IMG/VR virus record: IMGVR_UViG_3300029286_000143
Location: 1 to 34,660 of that record
DNA from: a virus
Length of the DNA: 34,660 bases
Reading direction: 5' to 3' (one strand)
Shown here: positions 7,315-16,473 of the stretch, piece by piece
Layout: each line of letters opens with the position of its first letter
Numbering within the stretch: the stretch's first letter is position 1
Notes under the pieces: model-generated
The model's database searches: none
What the model saw: the letters and a program-made list of their open reading frames with translations, nothing else
Told to the model about the DNA's origin: nothing
Position numbers and translations under genes: made by a program

Positions 7315-7698
7315 ATGGCAACCTGGAATAAAGTAGCATATACAGATGATGTGATTCTCAAATCACTATTAACAGCTCATGGACAGATTATTTATGCATC
7401 TGCCGCAAATACTCCGGCAGCTTTGAATCATGGTGATGATGGAGATGTGATGACAATCTCATCGTCACTTCCTTCATGGGCAGCTCCAGGAGCACCTGCC
7501 GCTCATGCAGCTAGTCATCATACCGGAGAATCAGATGAATTGCATTTAAGTGATCTTATAGCAGGAGCAGCAGTAGATTTTGCAGGATTTCAGGCGACTG
7601 ATATGGTTTTAGAAAATCTTGCTTCTCCTGGTACAGCAGTTGTTGGAAAGATTTATTTTGATACAGACGGATATCCTTATGTCTGTTCAGCTTTATAA
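7315..7698 (+). CDS. Tail fibre-associated protein, MAxW family copy 1
   Basis: A 127-residue protein starting MATWNKVAYTDDVILKSLL, after GGAGGG. It shares with the next gene the order of an N-terminal module, a GDVMTISSSLPSW segment, an AAHAASHH(T/D)G histidine-rich turn, an LSDLIAG..VDFAGFQATDMV segment and a C-terminal GKIYFDTDGYPYVC strand. Segments of the type AAHAASH..G.D....SDL are common in phage fibre proteins. The N-terminal module also begins the 678-residue fibre gene downstream, so it probably docks to a common tail site. Confidence 0.65.
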   Translation: MATWNKVAYTDDVILKSLLTAHGQIIYASAANTPAALNHGDDGDVMTISSSLPSWAAPGAPAAHAASHHTGESDELHLSDLIAGAAVDFAGFQATDMVLENLASPGTAVVGKIYFDTDGYPYVCSAL

Positions 7699-7710
7699 GG
7701 AGGTGGGAAC

Positions 7711-8118
7711 ATGGCAGTCTGGAAACGTGTTGCCTATGAAAGTGAGGCAATTCTAAAAACTGTTTTAGGAACCACAGGGGATATTCTGTACAGTAATGAA
7801 TCTGTAGAACCTGCTGGATTTCCTATTGGGGTAGAACCTGATGGTAAAGTTCTCAGTATTCAAGCAGGTGTTCCTGTCTGGATAGATGAACCCGCATCTG
7901 CGGCTCATGCAGCTTCTCATAAGCATGATGGAGTTACTGATGTACTGGCTCTAAGTGATTTAGTAGCTGGTGGAAATGTAGCTTTTGCAGGATTTGAAGC
8001 TAAAGATTTAGTAGTCCAGAACAAGACTACTCCCCCAGTTGTTCCTGTTGTTGGTAAGTGGTATTATGACACTTTGACTGATACAGGATTATATGTTTGC
8101 ACGGATGCAAGCGCATAG
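7711..8118 (+). CDS. Tail fibre-associated protein, MAxW family copy 2
   Basis: This 135-residue protein (MAVWKRVAYESEAILKTVLG) is a full-length paralogue of the preceding gene, aligning from end to end: GKVLSIQAGVPVW, AAHAASHKHDG, LSDLVAGGNVAFAGFEAKDLVVQN and GKWYYDTLTDTGLYVC correspond to segments of copy 1. The tandem arrangement points to gene duplication followed by divergence at both protein and codon level. The ribosome binding site is AAGGAGGTGGG. Likely a virion component. Whether the two copies form a hetero-oligomer or substitute for one another cannot be told. Confidence 0.65.
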   Translation: MAVWKRVAYESEAILKTVLGTTGDILYSNESVEPAGFPIGVEPDGKVLSIQAGVPVWIDEPASAAHAASHKHDGVTDVLALSDLVAGGNVAFAGFEAKDLVVQNKTTPPVVPVVGKWYYDTLTDTGLYVCTDASA

Positions 8119-8131
8119 GAGGAAAGATCCT

Positions 8132-8305
8132 ATGATTGATCATTCAAAGGGAGCTATTTCGGAAATGGCTACTCTCAATAATAATATTGTCACACTCCTT
8201 GACGAATCAAAGGTAACTCCTTGTGAGGCAGTAATGGTTCTTACTCTTATTAGGGCATCTCTTATTCATGCTTTTGAGGTGAGGGCCACTAAGGAGGATA
8301 CCTAA
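8132..8305 (+). CDS. Small helical phage protein (57 aa)
   Basis: The ATG at 8132 follows AGGAGGAAAGATCCT. The longer frame upstream overlaps the preceding gene and lacks such a site. The 57-residue product is predicted to be almost entirely alpha-helical (MIDHSKGAISEMATLNNNIVTLLDESKVTPCEAVMVLTLIRASL split over two helices) with no membrane segment. Its stop shares a base with the next ATG (TAATG), so it is coupled to the 678-residue fibre gene and could be an assembly chaperone, though this is inference only. Confidence 0.6.
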   Translation: MIDHSKGAISEMATLNNNIVTLLDESKVTPCEAVMVLTLIRASLIHAFEVRATKEDT

Positions 8306-10341
8306 TGGCAACTTGGAGACGTTTAGCCTACATAGATGACACATTCACCAGTTTACTGCTAGATCCTTCTCCCACTATCGCGGGACATGTAGAAGGAAGG
8401 ATCTATTACGATGAAGTGTGGAAAACTCTGTCTGCCAATATTAGTACAGATGTGACATTGAATATTGGTCAAGAAGACCTTCGGATGATTTATAATGATA
8501 CTGGGGTGACTATCCATAACGGGTACACTATTTATATCAACGGGGTGTACACGGCAGGGACTAATGATGTTCCAACAGTAGCTAAAGCAAAGGCTGATGC
8601 TGCTGCTACTGCATTAGTTGCGGGGATAGCTACACAGGAAATTGCTGATGAAAGTTACGGATTAGTATCTATTCGTGGGAATGTCAACGATATAGATACG
8701 ATGTCTATCGGGGCAGCATGGTTACTTTCTCAAAATATCATCCTTGCATTAAAGATTGGCGGAGTTGCTGGTAATGCTAACACTTTTGAGGTTGTTAATT
8801 CTGGAAGTGGTGGATTATCATTTACTGATGCAGAAGCTCTTGTAGTTCAGTTAGGTGGCACTACCCCGACAGCCTCACAGGTTGTCACGTTGCTTGACAC
8901 ATCTACACTTTACAGAGCTGCTTTAGCTGGTCCTGATGATGCTGTTATTGTTGCTGGTGCAGTCAGTTTTGCAAATGGGGTTGATGTTGCAGAGGGAGAC
9001 ATTTTATATCTTAGTCCTACTATAGCAGGGATGTATGATAACGTAATTCCCGAAGCTCCAAATCTTCAGGTTAAAGTTGGGAGACTTATAACTAAACATG
9101 CAACGGCAGGCAGGATATGGGTCGATATACAGCAGGTACTTCGTCTTAATGATCTTGCTGATGTGTCTGTTCCTTCTCCAGTAGTTGATAATGTTCTAAA
9201 GTTTGACGGAAATGATTGGGTACCTGGAAGTGGAGTTACAGTTTCAGGAGCAATGGGAGTAGAGTTTTTTTCCGATGACACAACAATTCTTGCTGTTACT
9301 CCTACTCTTGCTTCTAATAGAAGGTTAGTTGAATCTTTACTCAAGTCACCTACCGCTACTGGACAACAAGCAGAAGCGTGGACAACAACTTCTGCTTTAG
9401 TCTTTGGAGAGGCTTATTTATACAATGCAGCACTTACAAGGGATAAGTTGGATGCGGGTGTGTGGACGTTTGATATTTATTGTTCCACAAGTAGCATCAA
9501 CAGTTCTCCGCAGTTAGATCAAAATATTTATCGTGTTATCCAAGGGGTGGGAACATTATCTACTGTCCGTACTTCAACGACACTCCAGGCAACGTCAGCG
9601 TCAGGAACTCCTTTCATATCAGAAGATGGAACAGCAGATTTATCCACTTGTTCTTATTTGCAGACCCCCAAAGGATTGTTTGAGATTACAGTAGGAGCAG
9701 TAGGGGCAGATGCAAAGAAGGCTACTGCTGTATGTTTGGCTGCTTACGGTGCAGATGAAACGGATATCCCCGCAGGTGATTGGAAGGTATGGCGGAAACT
9801 ATTCGGAGTGAATACCGGAAATATAACAAATATTACCCCTGCATATGGTTTAGTTGCTAAACAAAGTGTGCAACCTGAAATAGCATTAACAGCCGATCTT
9901 TCAGATAGACTCGGATCTATACTGTTTGCAAGGTCAACGAATACGGGTAGGATTATTACTTATGTTCATAACGGGGCAAATTATGCTAGTCACTTCCAGA
10001 CTCCGTTGATCACTCTGCATAATAACCTTGCAGGGCTGAATCTAGGCAATTATCAGCACCTAACCTCTGCCCAATTATCTGCACTTCATGCGGCAGTAAC
10101 CGTATCAGCTCCGATTGTCTTGTCAGGTCAAGCAATAGAACTGAAGAATAATGCAGGATCACCTGCACAGGTTACAGCAATTGATATTGGAGCATTAGCA
10201 AATAGTGATACGGTTGTGCCTACAAGTAAGGCTGTAGCTACTGCCATATCAGATGGAAGAGCCATTTATTATGGAACTGATGCAACTCCACCGGCGGGAA
10301 CGTATGCTGATGGGGCAATTTACATTCAACATGAAGCATAG
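8305..10341 (+). CDS. Large tail fibre protein (678 aa)
   Basis: Starts with MATWRRLAYIDDTFTSLLL, the same attachment-like module as the two proteins encoded upstream. Residues about 45-290 hold beta-rich segments with VAEGDILYLSPTIAGMYDNV and VKVGRLITKHATAGRIWVDI, typical of phage appendage proteins. LNDLADVSVPSPVVDNVLKFDG at about 290 is a common fibre linker motif. The middle (about 320-560) looks like a receptor-facing beta-sandwich. The C-terminus (NLGNYQHLTSAQLSALHAAV, then YGTDATPPAGTYADGAIYI) matches the terminal region of many side-fibre proteins. No autocleavage chaperone was recognised. Confidence 0.75.
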   Translation: MATWRRLAYIDDTFTSLLLDPSPTIAGHVEGRIYYDEVWKTLSANISTDVTLNIGQEDLRMIYNDTGVTIHNGYTIYINGVYTAGTNDVPTVAKAKADAAATALVAGIATQEIADESYGLVSIRGNVNDIDTMSIGAAWLLSQNIILALKIGGVAGNANTFEVVNSGSGGLSFTDAEALVVQLGGTTPTASQVVTLLDTSTLYRAALAGPDDAVIVAGAVSFANGVDVAEGDILYLSPTIAGMYDNVIPEAPNLQVKVGRLITKHATAGRIWVDIQQVLRLNDLADVSVPSPVVDNVLKFDGNDWVPGSGVTVSGAMGVEFFSDDTTILAVTPTLASNRRLVESLLKSPTATGQQAEAWTTTSALVFGEAYLYNAALTRDKLDAGVWTFDIYCSTSSINSSPQLDQNIYRVIQGVGTLSTVRTSTTLQATSASGTPFISEDGTADLSTCSYLQTPKGLFEITVGAVGADAKKATAVCLAAYGADETDIPAGDWKVWRKLFGVNTGNITNITPAYGLVAKQSVQPEIALTADLSDRLGSILFARSTNTGRIITYVHNGANYASHFQTPLITLHNNLAGLNLGNYQHLTSAQLSALHAAVTVSAPIVLSGQAIELKNNAGSPAQVTAIDIGALANSDTVVPTSKAVATAISDGRAIYYGTDATPPAGTYADGAIYIQHEA

Positions 10342-10350
10342 GAGATAATC

Positions 10351-13300
10351 GTGGCATACACAAACGCAATATTTTACATGGACTACGAGCTGGGCGTTGA
10401 TGCAGCTCGGACAGCGTTGACTGACGTTGCCTTCGCTACCAGCGGTGGGGTGGTGAGAGGAACGAAGAACACTCACGGTCTTGTGACAGGTGCGGCCATT
10501 ACAATCTCAGGTGGAACGGTTTATGACGGGGATTGGCTCGTCAACAAGATAAACGACAACACTTTCGACCTCTACACAACCAACGCATTCGGAACGATAA
10601 CTGTTAGCGGGACACCGGTAGCCGATCAGACCTTTGTCGTTGGGGCGCAAACCTTTACATTTAAGGCTACACGGTCCGGAGCAGGCGAGGTGACCATAAG
10701 TGCGGACAATGTCGTACAGGCCACTAACATTGTGACTGCAATCCTGACAGACCTCACTTCAACCATAATGGCATACAACCACGACACAGCGATTGTGACC
10801 GTGAGAAATATAATCGGCGGGACGGCAGGCAATACCGTTGACTTTACGGAGTCGGCTACGGGTGTTGCAGTAAGTGGATCAGGGCATCTTGCAAGTGGTG
10901 CTGATTCAACTTACATTTCAGACGCAACAGGAACAGTCACCCCATTCGGAGGACAAAGTTTTATTGATGCATGGAAGACAATAACCTTAGGGGCAACGGC
11001 TGCACGAATAGCGCCTGGGGACGTTGTGAGGATTGCGAAGAGTTCCGACCCTGTTTCAATAGGGGATGGACAGTGGACGGGGAATTCAGTTTTTGCTGAT
11101 GGTTCTTTGTATGCCTTTACAATTTCAGTTTCAGTTTCAGATACGACCCCTGTTGTGGTAACCATAGGGTCGGGTTATTTGAAAACAATCAATGCCACTC
11201 CTACTGCAGGTGGTTCGGGGTATACTGTGGGGGATATCCTGACGGTTAGTCCCGGTTTGGGAACCGTTGAAGTTACAGGAGTTTCTGCGGGATCAGTTAC
11301 GTCGGTGTCTTTGTTGACTAAGGGTCAAACAACACATACTGTGGGGGTAGGGAGATCGACGACAGTCTCCCCAGTTGGAGGAACGGGCTGCTCTTTAGAA
11401 ATTATAGAAATCTATCATAACTTCACAAACGGTCAAGTTGTTTATGTCTATAGTTTAGGTGCTTTGGAAGCGATCGGGTTTTGGCAAGTAGCAAACAAAA
11501 CAGACACCACTTTTGAGTTAGAGGGGGCTGTGGCGAGTGGGGTTGGTACTAGTGGGTCGATATATCCGGCTGACAGGCATTGTGTGGTATTAGCTGCCGC
11601 ACGGACAAAGACAGTAGATAGGTGCGAGGTTGCTTGGACTGGGGGAACCTATTGTACCTCCAACAGATTGGATTCGGCCGTTCAAGCATATAAGTATTCA
11701 CAACCACCAGCCAACACGAAGTTAGCGTATAAGACTTTATCTGCGGTTGATTTGGACTTCAGTCTCTACGATCGTATAAATTTTGTTTTGATGACCATGT
11801 ATGCCATTGGAGCTGGGAATTTGAAGTTTTGTTTGTGCTCTGATAATGTAGGAGCGACTATTGTTGATGAATTTGAATTTGGAGCCATTTCTTATCTGAA
11901 TACCACTGGCTGTGCTGCCGTAATTGACTTAGTTAAAACAGGTGGTGGGACATTGGGTGAACATATTAGATCCGTGGCTTTGTATAGTTCTACCGCACCC
12001 CCTGCTCAGTACAGTATAGTTTTTGATCAAATAGTTGCTTGTAAAACGGGGGATCTTGACTTATTTTCAAAGATCAGCAAGTCTTCTTCAAATGACGGGG
12101 GAAATGAGGGTTGGTATGGAGTTGGCAATATAAGTCAAACAGGTAAGATCATTAATTTTAAGGTTTCGTGGAATCAGACTTCTATACCTTCCCCCCAATT
12201 GTATCGGACGGGGTATGCAGGCGCGACAGAGAATGTCTCGACATATATGCGTAAGCCTGTTAAATTGCCTATCGGCAACTTGGCGTCGAGTTGGAACATA
12301 ATTCAAGATTCAGGGGCGGAGGGAAACCCAATCCAATTTCAAGCTGGGTTTGACGTAGCAACGGGGTTACAAGATGATGAAACAGCTTTTTCCATGGACA
12401 GTTCTATATATGCAGGCGGGAATGGTCTTGCTTGTAAGGCAAACGTTTCAAACTTGTGTATCAACAGGATTGGTGTTTTTGGCTGTTATTATGGGTTTAA
12501 TATATCGACCACAAATCTGAATGTGACTTTTACAAAAATTTTTAATGCGGCCTGTAATGAGGCCGGTGGGTTTGTGTCAACAGGACCGGGATTAAAAGTG
12601 GGCATTATTGTAAATGCAAACAATAACGGTGGCACTGGGGTTCAAGTGAGTGCAACTACTCCGAGTGCAACTACTCCGATTTTTGTGATTGATAAGATTG
12701 TAAATGCGGTCGGGAATTTTGCATCAGGGGTTTCGGTTGGAGGAAGTGTCACATCGTATGGTACTGTAACAGAAATTGAGAGGATTAGTAATAACAATAT
12801 TGGGGCACAAATTGCTTATTCGACGATCCTTTTAATTTCATATATAGGGTATGGTGACGGATACGGGTTATATGTTTATGGAGGATCTTTAATTGGGGAA
12901 GTAACTGAAATATATAAAATGGCCTCAGGCGGGGTGTATTTTGCGGGTCCAGCAATCATTAATTCACTACCTAAAATATCCCATTCTGCGGCGGGTGCGA
13001 TTTTAGGATCCCCTGCTGCCGTAGGAGCTAAAGTATTAAGTTTGGGGGACGTTCATGGAAACACGACGGGGTTTGTTATAGATGCCGGGTCTTTGATAAC
13101 GGTTTTGGGCGGAGAAGTGAAGGAAAGCGCTTTGGCATACTCCATAGCTGGTGGGGGAAGTCTTTTATTGTTTGATACTATTTTGAGTGATAGTATGGAC
13201 ATTAACCCGATCGCTGCTACTAGCCTGTTCGTTAGGGCGACTCGACTTGATGACACGGACAATAATCATTGGACTCTTTATAGTTACGGCACTATAAATT

Positions 13301-13686
13301 TTCAAACGGTTGTCAAACAAACAGGAGCTATTGGGTCATGGAAATTCATGCCAATAAAGACAACTGTAACGGCATCATCTCCTCTGTATTTTGTATTAGT
13401 ACGAGTTGCTTGTGTGGCAAGCAAGTTAGTTACAGTCAAAGGTTGGGTGAGGAGGGATAACCTTGGGTTAACAATGTCACTTGTTTGTAAACAAGGTCAA
13501 TTATCGGGTGTCGGTCCACCCGACTTGGTGTCAACGATTACAGCGGATGTGGATGTATGGGAAGAACTTGAATTGACTTTTACTCCATCGGTGTCGGGAG
13601 TTGTTGAAATAGAAGCACAGGTTTACGGTGGAACAACTTACACCGGATATGTTAGTGGCCCTTTAACGATAACTCAAGCAGCGTAG
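10351..13686 (+). CDS. Very large tail fibre or tailspike protein (1111 aa)
   Basis: The frame opens with GTG at 10351 after AGGAGATAATC. There is no closer ATG before the conserved N-terminus. The N-terminal 200 residues are beta-rich with a GTKNTHGLVTGAAITISGG segment of the type found in phage fibre domains. A Gly-rich segment with VGDILTVSPGLGTVEV is near residues 280-320. Residues about 700-960 are a long series of short strands with regular Gly/Asn turns (GYGLYVYGGSLIGEVTEI), suggesting a parallel beta-helix such as that of tailspikes that cut surface polysaccharide. The last 120 residues look like a carbohydrate-binding beta-sandwich (VTVKGWVRRD). No catalytic residues could be fixed. 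G+C is higher than in the first 8 kb. Confidence 0.7.
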   Translation: MAYTNAIFYMDYELGVDAARTALTDVAFATSGGVVRGTKNTHGLVTGAAITISGGTVYDGDWLVNKINDNTFDLYTTNAFGTITVSGTPVADQTFVVGAQTFTFKATRSGAGEVTISADNVVQATNIVTAILTDLTSTIMAYNHDTAIVTVRNIIGGTAGNTVDFTESATGVAVSGSGHLASGADSTYISDATGTVTPFGGQSFIDAWKTITLGATAARIAPGDVVRIAKSSDPVSIGDGQWTGNSVFADGSLYAFTISVSVSDTTPVVVTIGSGYLKTINATPTAGGSGYTVGDILTVSPGLGTVEVTGVSAGSVTSVSLLTKGQTTHTVGVGRSTTVSPVGGTGCSLEIIEIYHNFTNGQVVYVYSLGALEAIGFWQVANKTDTTFELEGAVASGVGTSGSIYPADRHCVVLAAARTKTVDRCEVAWTGGTYCTSNRLDSAVQAYKYSQPPANTKLAYKTLSAVDLDFSLYDRINFVLMTMYAIGAGNLKFCLCSDNVGATIVDEFEFGAISYLNTTGCAAVIDLVKTGGGTLGEHIRSVALYSSTAPPAQYSIVFDQIVACKTGDLDLFSKISKSSSNDGGNEGWYGVGNISQTGKIINFKVSWNQTSIPSPQLYRTGYAGATENVSTYMRKPVKLPIGNLASSWNIIQDSGAEGNPIQFQAGFDVATGLQDDETAFSMDSSIYAGGNGLACKANVSNLCINRIGVFGCYYGFNISTTNLNVTFTKIFNAACNEAGGFVSTGPGLKVGIIVNANNNGGTGVQVSATTPSATTPIFVIDKIVNAVGNFASGVSVGGSVTSYGTVTEIERISNNNIGAQIAYSTILLISYIGYGDGYGLYVYGGSLIGEVTEIYKMASGGVYFAGPAIINSLPKISHSAAGAILGSPAAVGAKVLSLGDVHGNTTGFVIDAGSLITVLGGEVKESALAYSIAGGGSLLLFDTILSDSMDINPIAATSLFVRATRLDDTDNNHWTLYSYGTINFQTVVKQTGAIGSWKFMPIKTTVTASSPLYFVLVRVACVASKLVTVKGWVRRDNLGLTMSLVCKQGQLSGVGPPDLVSTITADVDVWEELELTFTPSVSGVVEIEAQVYGGTTYTGYVSGPLTITQAA
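12649..12678 (+). repeat. 15-bp tandem repeat inside the spike gene
   Basis: AGTGCAACTACTCCG occurs twice in direct succession, adding the five residues SATTP in frame. A small in-frame slippage product in the putative beta-helix region. Confidence 0.7.
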
Positions 13687-13695
13687 GAGAAGAAT

Positions 13696-13938
13696 ATGGC
13701 TTACGAGATTTGGAAGGTAGAGCGTGACGAGGCAGGGAAATATCGGGTGAATGTGAAGATTTCCCCAGAGGAATCTATCACACTCAAGTTTCAGAATTTC
13801 CCATCTGAAGCAAACATTCAGTCCATTGCAGAACAGGCTGTAACAAACAGGGTAGCAGAGGAAGAGGCTCGAAGGGTTGCCGAAGAAGCACGACTGGAAG
13901 CGGAACGAAAAGCGTTAGAACCGGTGCAGGAGCCGTAA
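13696..13938 (+). CDS. Small protein with C-terminal coiled coil (80 aa)
   Basis: Starts at the ATG after AGGAGAAGAAT. Residues 1-45 form a small beta domain (YEIWKVERDEAGKYRVNVK) and residues 50-75 are a highly charged helix (AEEEARRVAEEARLEAERKA) with heptad spacing. There are no cysteines and no membrane segment. The protein may be a fibre-associated trimerisation or chaperone factor given its place between two large fibre genes, but that is an inference from context. The next gene begins one base after its stop. Confidence 0.6.
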   Translation: MAYEIWKVERDEAGKYRVNVKISPEESITLKFQNFPSEANIQSIAEQAVTNRVAEEEARRVAEEARLEAERKALEPVQEP

Positions 13939-13939
13939 T

Positions 13940-14485
13940 ATGCCCTCGTCGCTGAAGACAAGAACTGAACTCCTAAACGCTGATGTTGTTTTTAAGGCCC
14001 AGCCATATGTGGAAGTCCCTGCAAAGGATTCAATCGACTTACTGACGGCCGATGTTGCTTTCCAGGCCCAGCCGTTTGTAACACCCTTTCCTGTTGAGAT
14101 AGGACCAGACACTGACCATCCAACGGTTGTATCTACCAACCCTGCTTCAGCAGCGGTACGAGTAGGACTTTTACCGGTCTTGAAGGCAGTCTTCAGTGAA
14201 CCGATAGACGAAGCTACGCTGATCGCTGCTAACTTCTACGTTACAGGCGCAACAGGGACAGTAACTTATAAGGCATCGACAAGGCAGGCCATACTGACCA
14301 TCACGTCTGCGTTGAACTATACGACTGAATATACTGCAACATTGACTACTGACATTCAGGACGTTGCCGGTAATGCAATGGAAGCTGACTACACCTGGAG
14401 TTTTACGACGAGGGATGAATTCAATCCTTCAATGGTAATCTCTTACTTACGAAATCTGCTGGCTGGAGGACAAAGACCATGCTGA
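13940..14485 (+). CDS. Ig-like (SbsA/Big_5 type) virion protein
   Basis: A 181-residue protein. The N-terminal region has two short direct repeats of the form LLxADVxFxAQPxV (residues about 11-46). Residues about 55-155 match the bacterial Ig-like Big_5 or SbsA domain: a PTVVSTNPASAAVRVGL opening, LKAVFSEPID, LTITSALNYTTEYTATLTTDIQD and a closing DYTWSFTTRD. Such domains decorate phage tails and capsids and are thought to aid adhesion to surfaces. The C-terminus (about 26 residues) is helical. It overlaps the next start by 7 bases. Confidence 0.7.
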   Translation: MPSSLKTRTELLNADVVFKAQPYVEVPAKDSIDLLTADVAFQAQPFVTPFPVEIGPDTDHPTVVSTNPASAAVRVGLLPVLKAVFSEPIDEATLIAANFYVTGATGTVTYKASTRQAILTITSALNYTTEYTATLTTDIQDVAGNAMEADYTWSFTTRDEFNPSMVISYLRNLLAGGQRPC

Positions 14486-16473
14486 AAAATGTTGCGAGTC
14501 AAAAATGGATTGTGTTTGCCTATGATTCAACTACAGGGCTCGCTAAAACGGGCGATGCTGGCAATATAACCGCGAACATACGAATTGATGGTGGAGCGGC
14601 TGGTGCGGTAGGCGATACAAACCCAACGGAGCTTGAGGACGGGTATTATGTCTTCGATATGACCCAGGCTGAAACAAATGGGAACCTACTTCTCCTTTGT
14701 CCCGCATCCGGAACGGCGGACATCATCGTGATAGGCGTGCCGGGGGCAGTATGGACGAGGGACGCTACCACTGTGCAGATGGGCGTCAACCTTGTCAATA
14801 TCGCAGGGGTAGCGGTTAGTGTGACAACGGCTCAGCTCGGCGTCAACGTGGTTCAGGTTAGTGCAGATGCAACAGCAGCGGACAACCTTGAAGCGGCCTA
14901 CGACGGAACAGGGTATGCTGGGGGGACGATCAAACAGAAAGTAGATGTTGACACAATCAAGACGCAGACAGTCACCTGTAATGCAGGCGTTACCATAGGC
15001 GCTTACGTGGGGAATGCGACAGCAGCAATATCCGTCGATGCAAGTGGCCGTTTGGATATCATAAAGATCGCAGGTATGACACAAACGGCTCGGGATATCG
15101 GAACGAGCGTCCTTCTTTCATCTGGGACGGGGACAGGGCAACTCAACTTCACGAGCGGGGTTGTGAGCGCTAACATGACGCAGTACAACGGTGCCACGGC
15201 TCACACCGGGACGACGTCGGGTCTTATACCGGCAGAGCTTCACCAGATACTTGGTCAGTCGGTAACGTGTGCAGCGGGTGTGACCTTTGGTGCTTACGTT
15301 GGGAACGCGGGTGCTTTGCAGTACACGGATGCAAACGGTCGAGTTGATATTATAAAAATCGCAGGTACAACACAAACAGCTCGGGACATCGGATTAAGTG
15401 TTCTTCTTTCTTCTGGTACTGGTACTGGTCAGATAAGCTTTACTAGTGGCATTGTGAGTGCAAACATTACACAGTACAATGGTACTACAGCCCATACTGG
15501 AACAACATCCGGACTTATACCAGCAGAACTCCATCAGGTACTTGGTCAGTCGGTAACGTGTGCAGCGGGTGTGACCTTTGGTGCTTACGTTGGGAACGCG
15601 GGTGCTTTGCAGTACACGGATGCAAACGGTCGAGTTGATATTATAAAGATGGCAGGGACCACATTGACTGCTAGAGACATTGGAACAAGTGTTTTACTAT
15701 CGTCCGGTACTGGAACAGGTCAACTTGACTTTACATCAGGTGTGGTCAAATCTAACATGGTTCAAATTCTTGCAGCAGCTATTACAGGAACGGCTGCACA
15801 GATTGTGGCAGCATTCACAAAGTGGTTCAATGTTTCTTCACCTACAGGAACAGTGAACAGTATTCCGGACGCTGTTGCAGGAGCAACAAACGGATTGCAG
15901 ATATGCGGGACTTGTGCTGCAACAACTTATGCAAGTTTGACAGTAACAAACGCTCTCACAACAGGTTCCATTGTCAATAGTGGTGTATTTACACAAACAG
16001 GAACGATGACTTTGAATGCTCTGACAGTTACAAATAATCTACTTGTGAGTGGAACAACCACTTTAACAGGAAATGTGACATTATCAGGTACACTAGGAGT
16101 TGGGGCTACTACATTATCAGCTTTGACGGTTACAAATAACCTGCTAATCAGCGGTACAACTACTCATACTGGAGCAGTCACTTTGACTGCTGGCATAAAT
16201 GCTGGAGCAATATCTGGAACATTAGCCAATAATTTTATTACAGCAGTAAGTATTAAAGCTGATGCCATTGATGCCATTCATGATGAAGTAGTAGAAGGGT
16301 CACTAACCTTTAGGCAGATTACGAGACTTGCTTTAGCTGTATTAGCAGGAGAAAGTGCTGGTGGTGGGACAGCAACGATTACGTTCCGAGATAATGCGGA
16401 TAGTAAAAATAGAATATCAGCAACAGTTGATGTTGATGGTAACAGAACGGCGGTGACATTAGATGCCACGTAA
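14479..16473 (+). CDS. Repetitive tail fibre protein (664 aa)
   Basis: The N-terminal 90 residues (ASQKWIVFAYDSTTGLAKTG then LEDGYYVFDMTQAETNG) match a module common at the start of phage tail-associated fibres. From residue 163, two full copies and a partial third of a 97-residue repeat follow (QxVTCxAGVTxGAYVGN ... IPAELHQ), each built of IKIAGxTxTARDIG and SSGTGTGQLxFTSG segments. Residues about 480-580 carry Ala/Thr-rich short strands (SLTVTNALTTGSIVNSG and LTVTNNLLxSGTTT repeats) suggesting a triple beta-helix. The C-terminus is a helical cap then a beta hairpin (ISATVDVDGNRTAVTL). Codon usage changes abruptly inside the gene near 15360. Confidence 0.75.
   Translation: MLKNVASQKWIVFAYDSTTGLAKTGDAGNITANIRIDGGAAGAVGDTNPTELEDGYYVFDMTQAETNGNLLLLCPASGTADIIVIGVPGAVWTRDATTVQMGVNLVNIAGVAVSVTTAQLGVNVVQVSADATAADNLEAAYDGTGYAGGTIKQKVDVDTIKTQTVTCNAGVTIGAYVGNATAAISVDASGRLDIIKIAGMTQTARDIGTSVLLSSGTGTGQLNFTSGVVSANMTQYNGATAHTGTTSGLIPAELHQILGQSVTCAAGVTFGAYVGNAGALQYTDANGRVDIIKIAGTTQTARDIGLSVLLSSGTGTGQISFTSGIVSANITQYNGTTAHTGTTSGLIPAELHQVLGQSVTCAAGVTFGAYVGNAGALQYTDANGRVDIIKMAGTTLTARDIGTSVLLSSGTGTGQLDFTSGVVKSNMVQILAAAITGTAAQIVAAFTKWFNVSSPTGTVNSIPDAVAGATNGLQICGTCAATTYASLTVTNALTTGSIVNSGVFTQTGTMTLNALTVTNNLLVSGTTTLTGNVTLSGTLGVGATTLSALTVTNNLLISGTTTHTGAVTLTAGINAGAISGTLANNFITAVSIKADAIDAIHDEVVEGSLTFRQITRLALAVLAGESAGGGTATITFRDNADSKNRISATVDVDGNRTAVTLDAT
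15248..15647 (+). repeat. Perfect 109-bp direct repeat (two copies) in fibre gene
   Basis: Bases 15248-15356 and 15539-15647 are identical over 109 bases, 291 bases apart, in phase with the 97-codon protein repeat. The sequence between the copies encodes the same protein motif as the segment upstream of the first copy but with many synonymous changes, so the identity of the 109-bp blocks is local and probably recent. Given are the outer limits of the two copies. Confidence 0.9.

Noticed and set aside
14686-15084. 132-codon - strand frame with many cysteines
   Set aside because: It lies wholly inside the repeat region of the fibre gene. Its cysteines come from the reverse complement of repeated Ala/Thr/Gly codons, and it has no ribosome binding site.
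14965-15760. Regularly spaced repeats resembling a CRISPR array
   Set aside because: The 291-bp period is in phase with the reading frame and encodes a 97-residue protein repeat. CRISPR repeats are shorter and non-coding.
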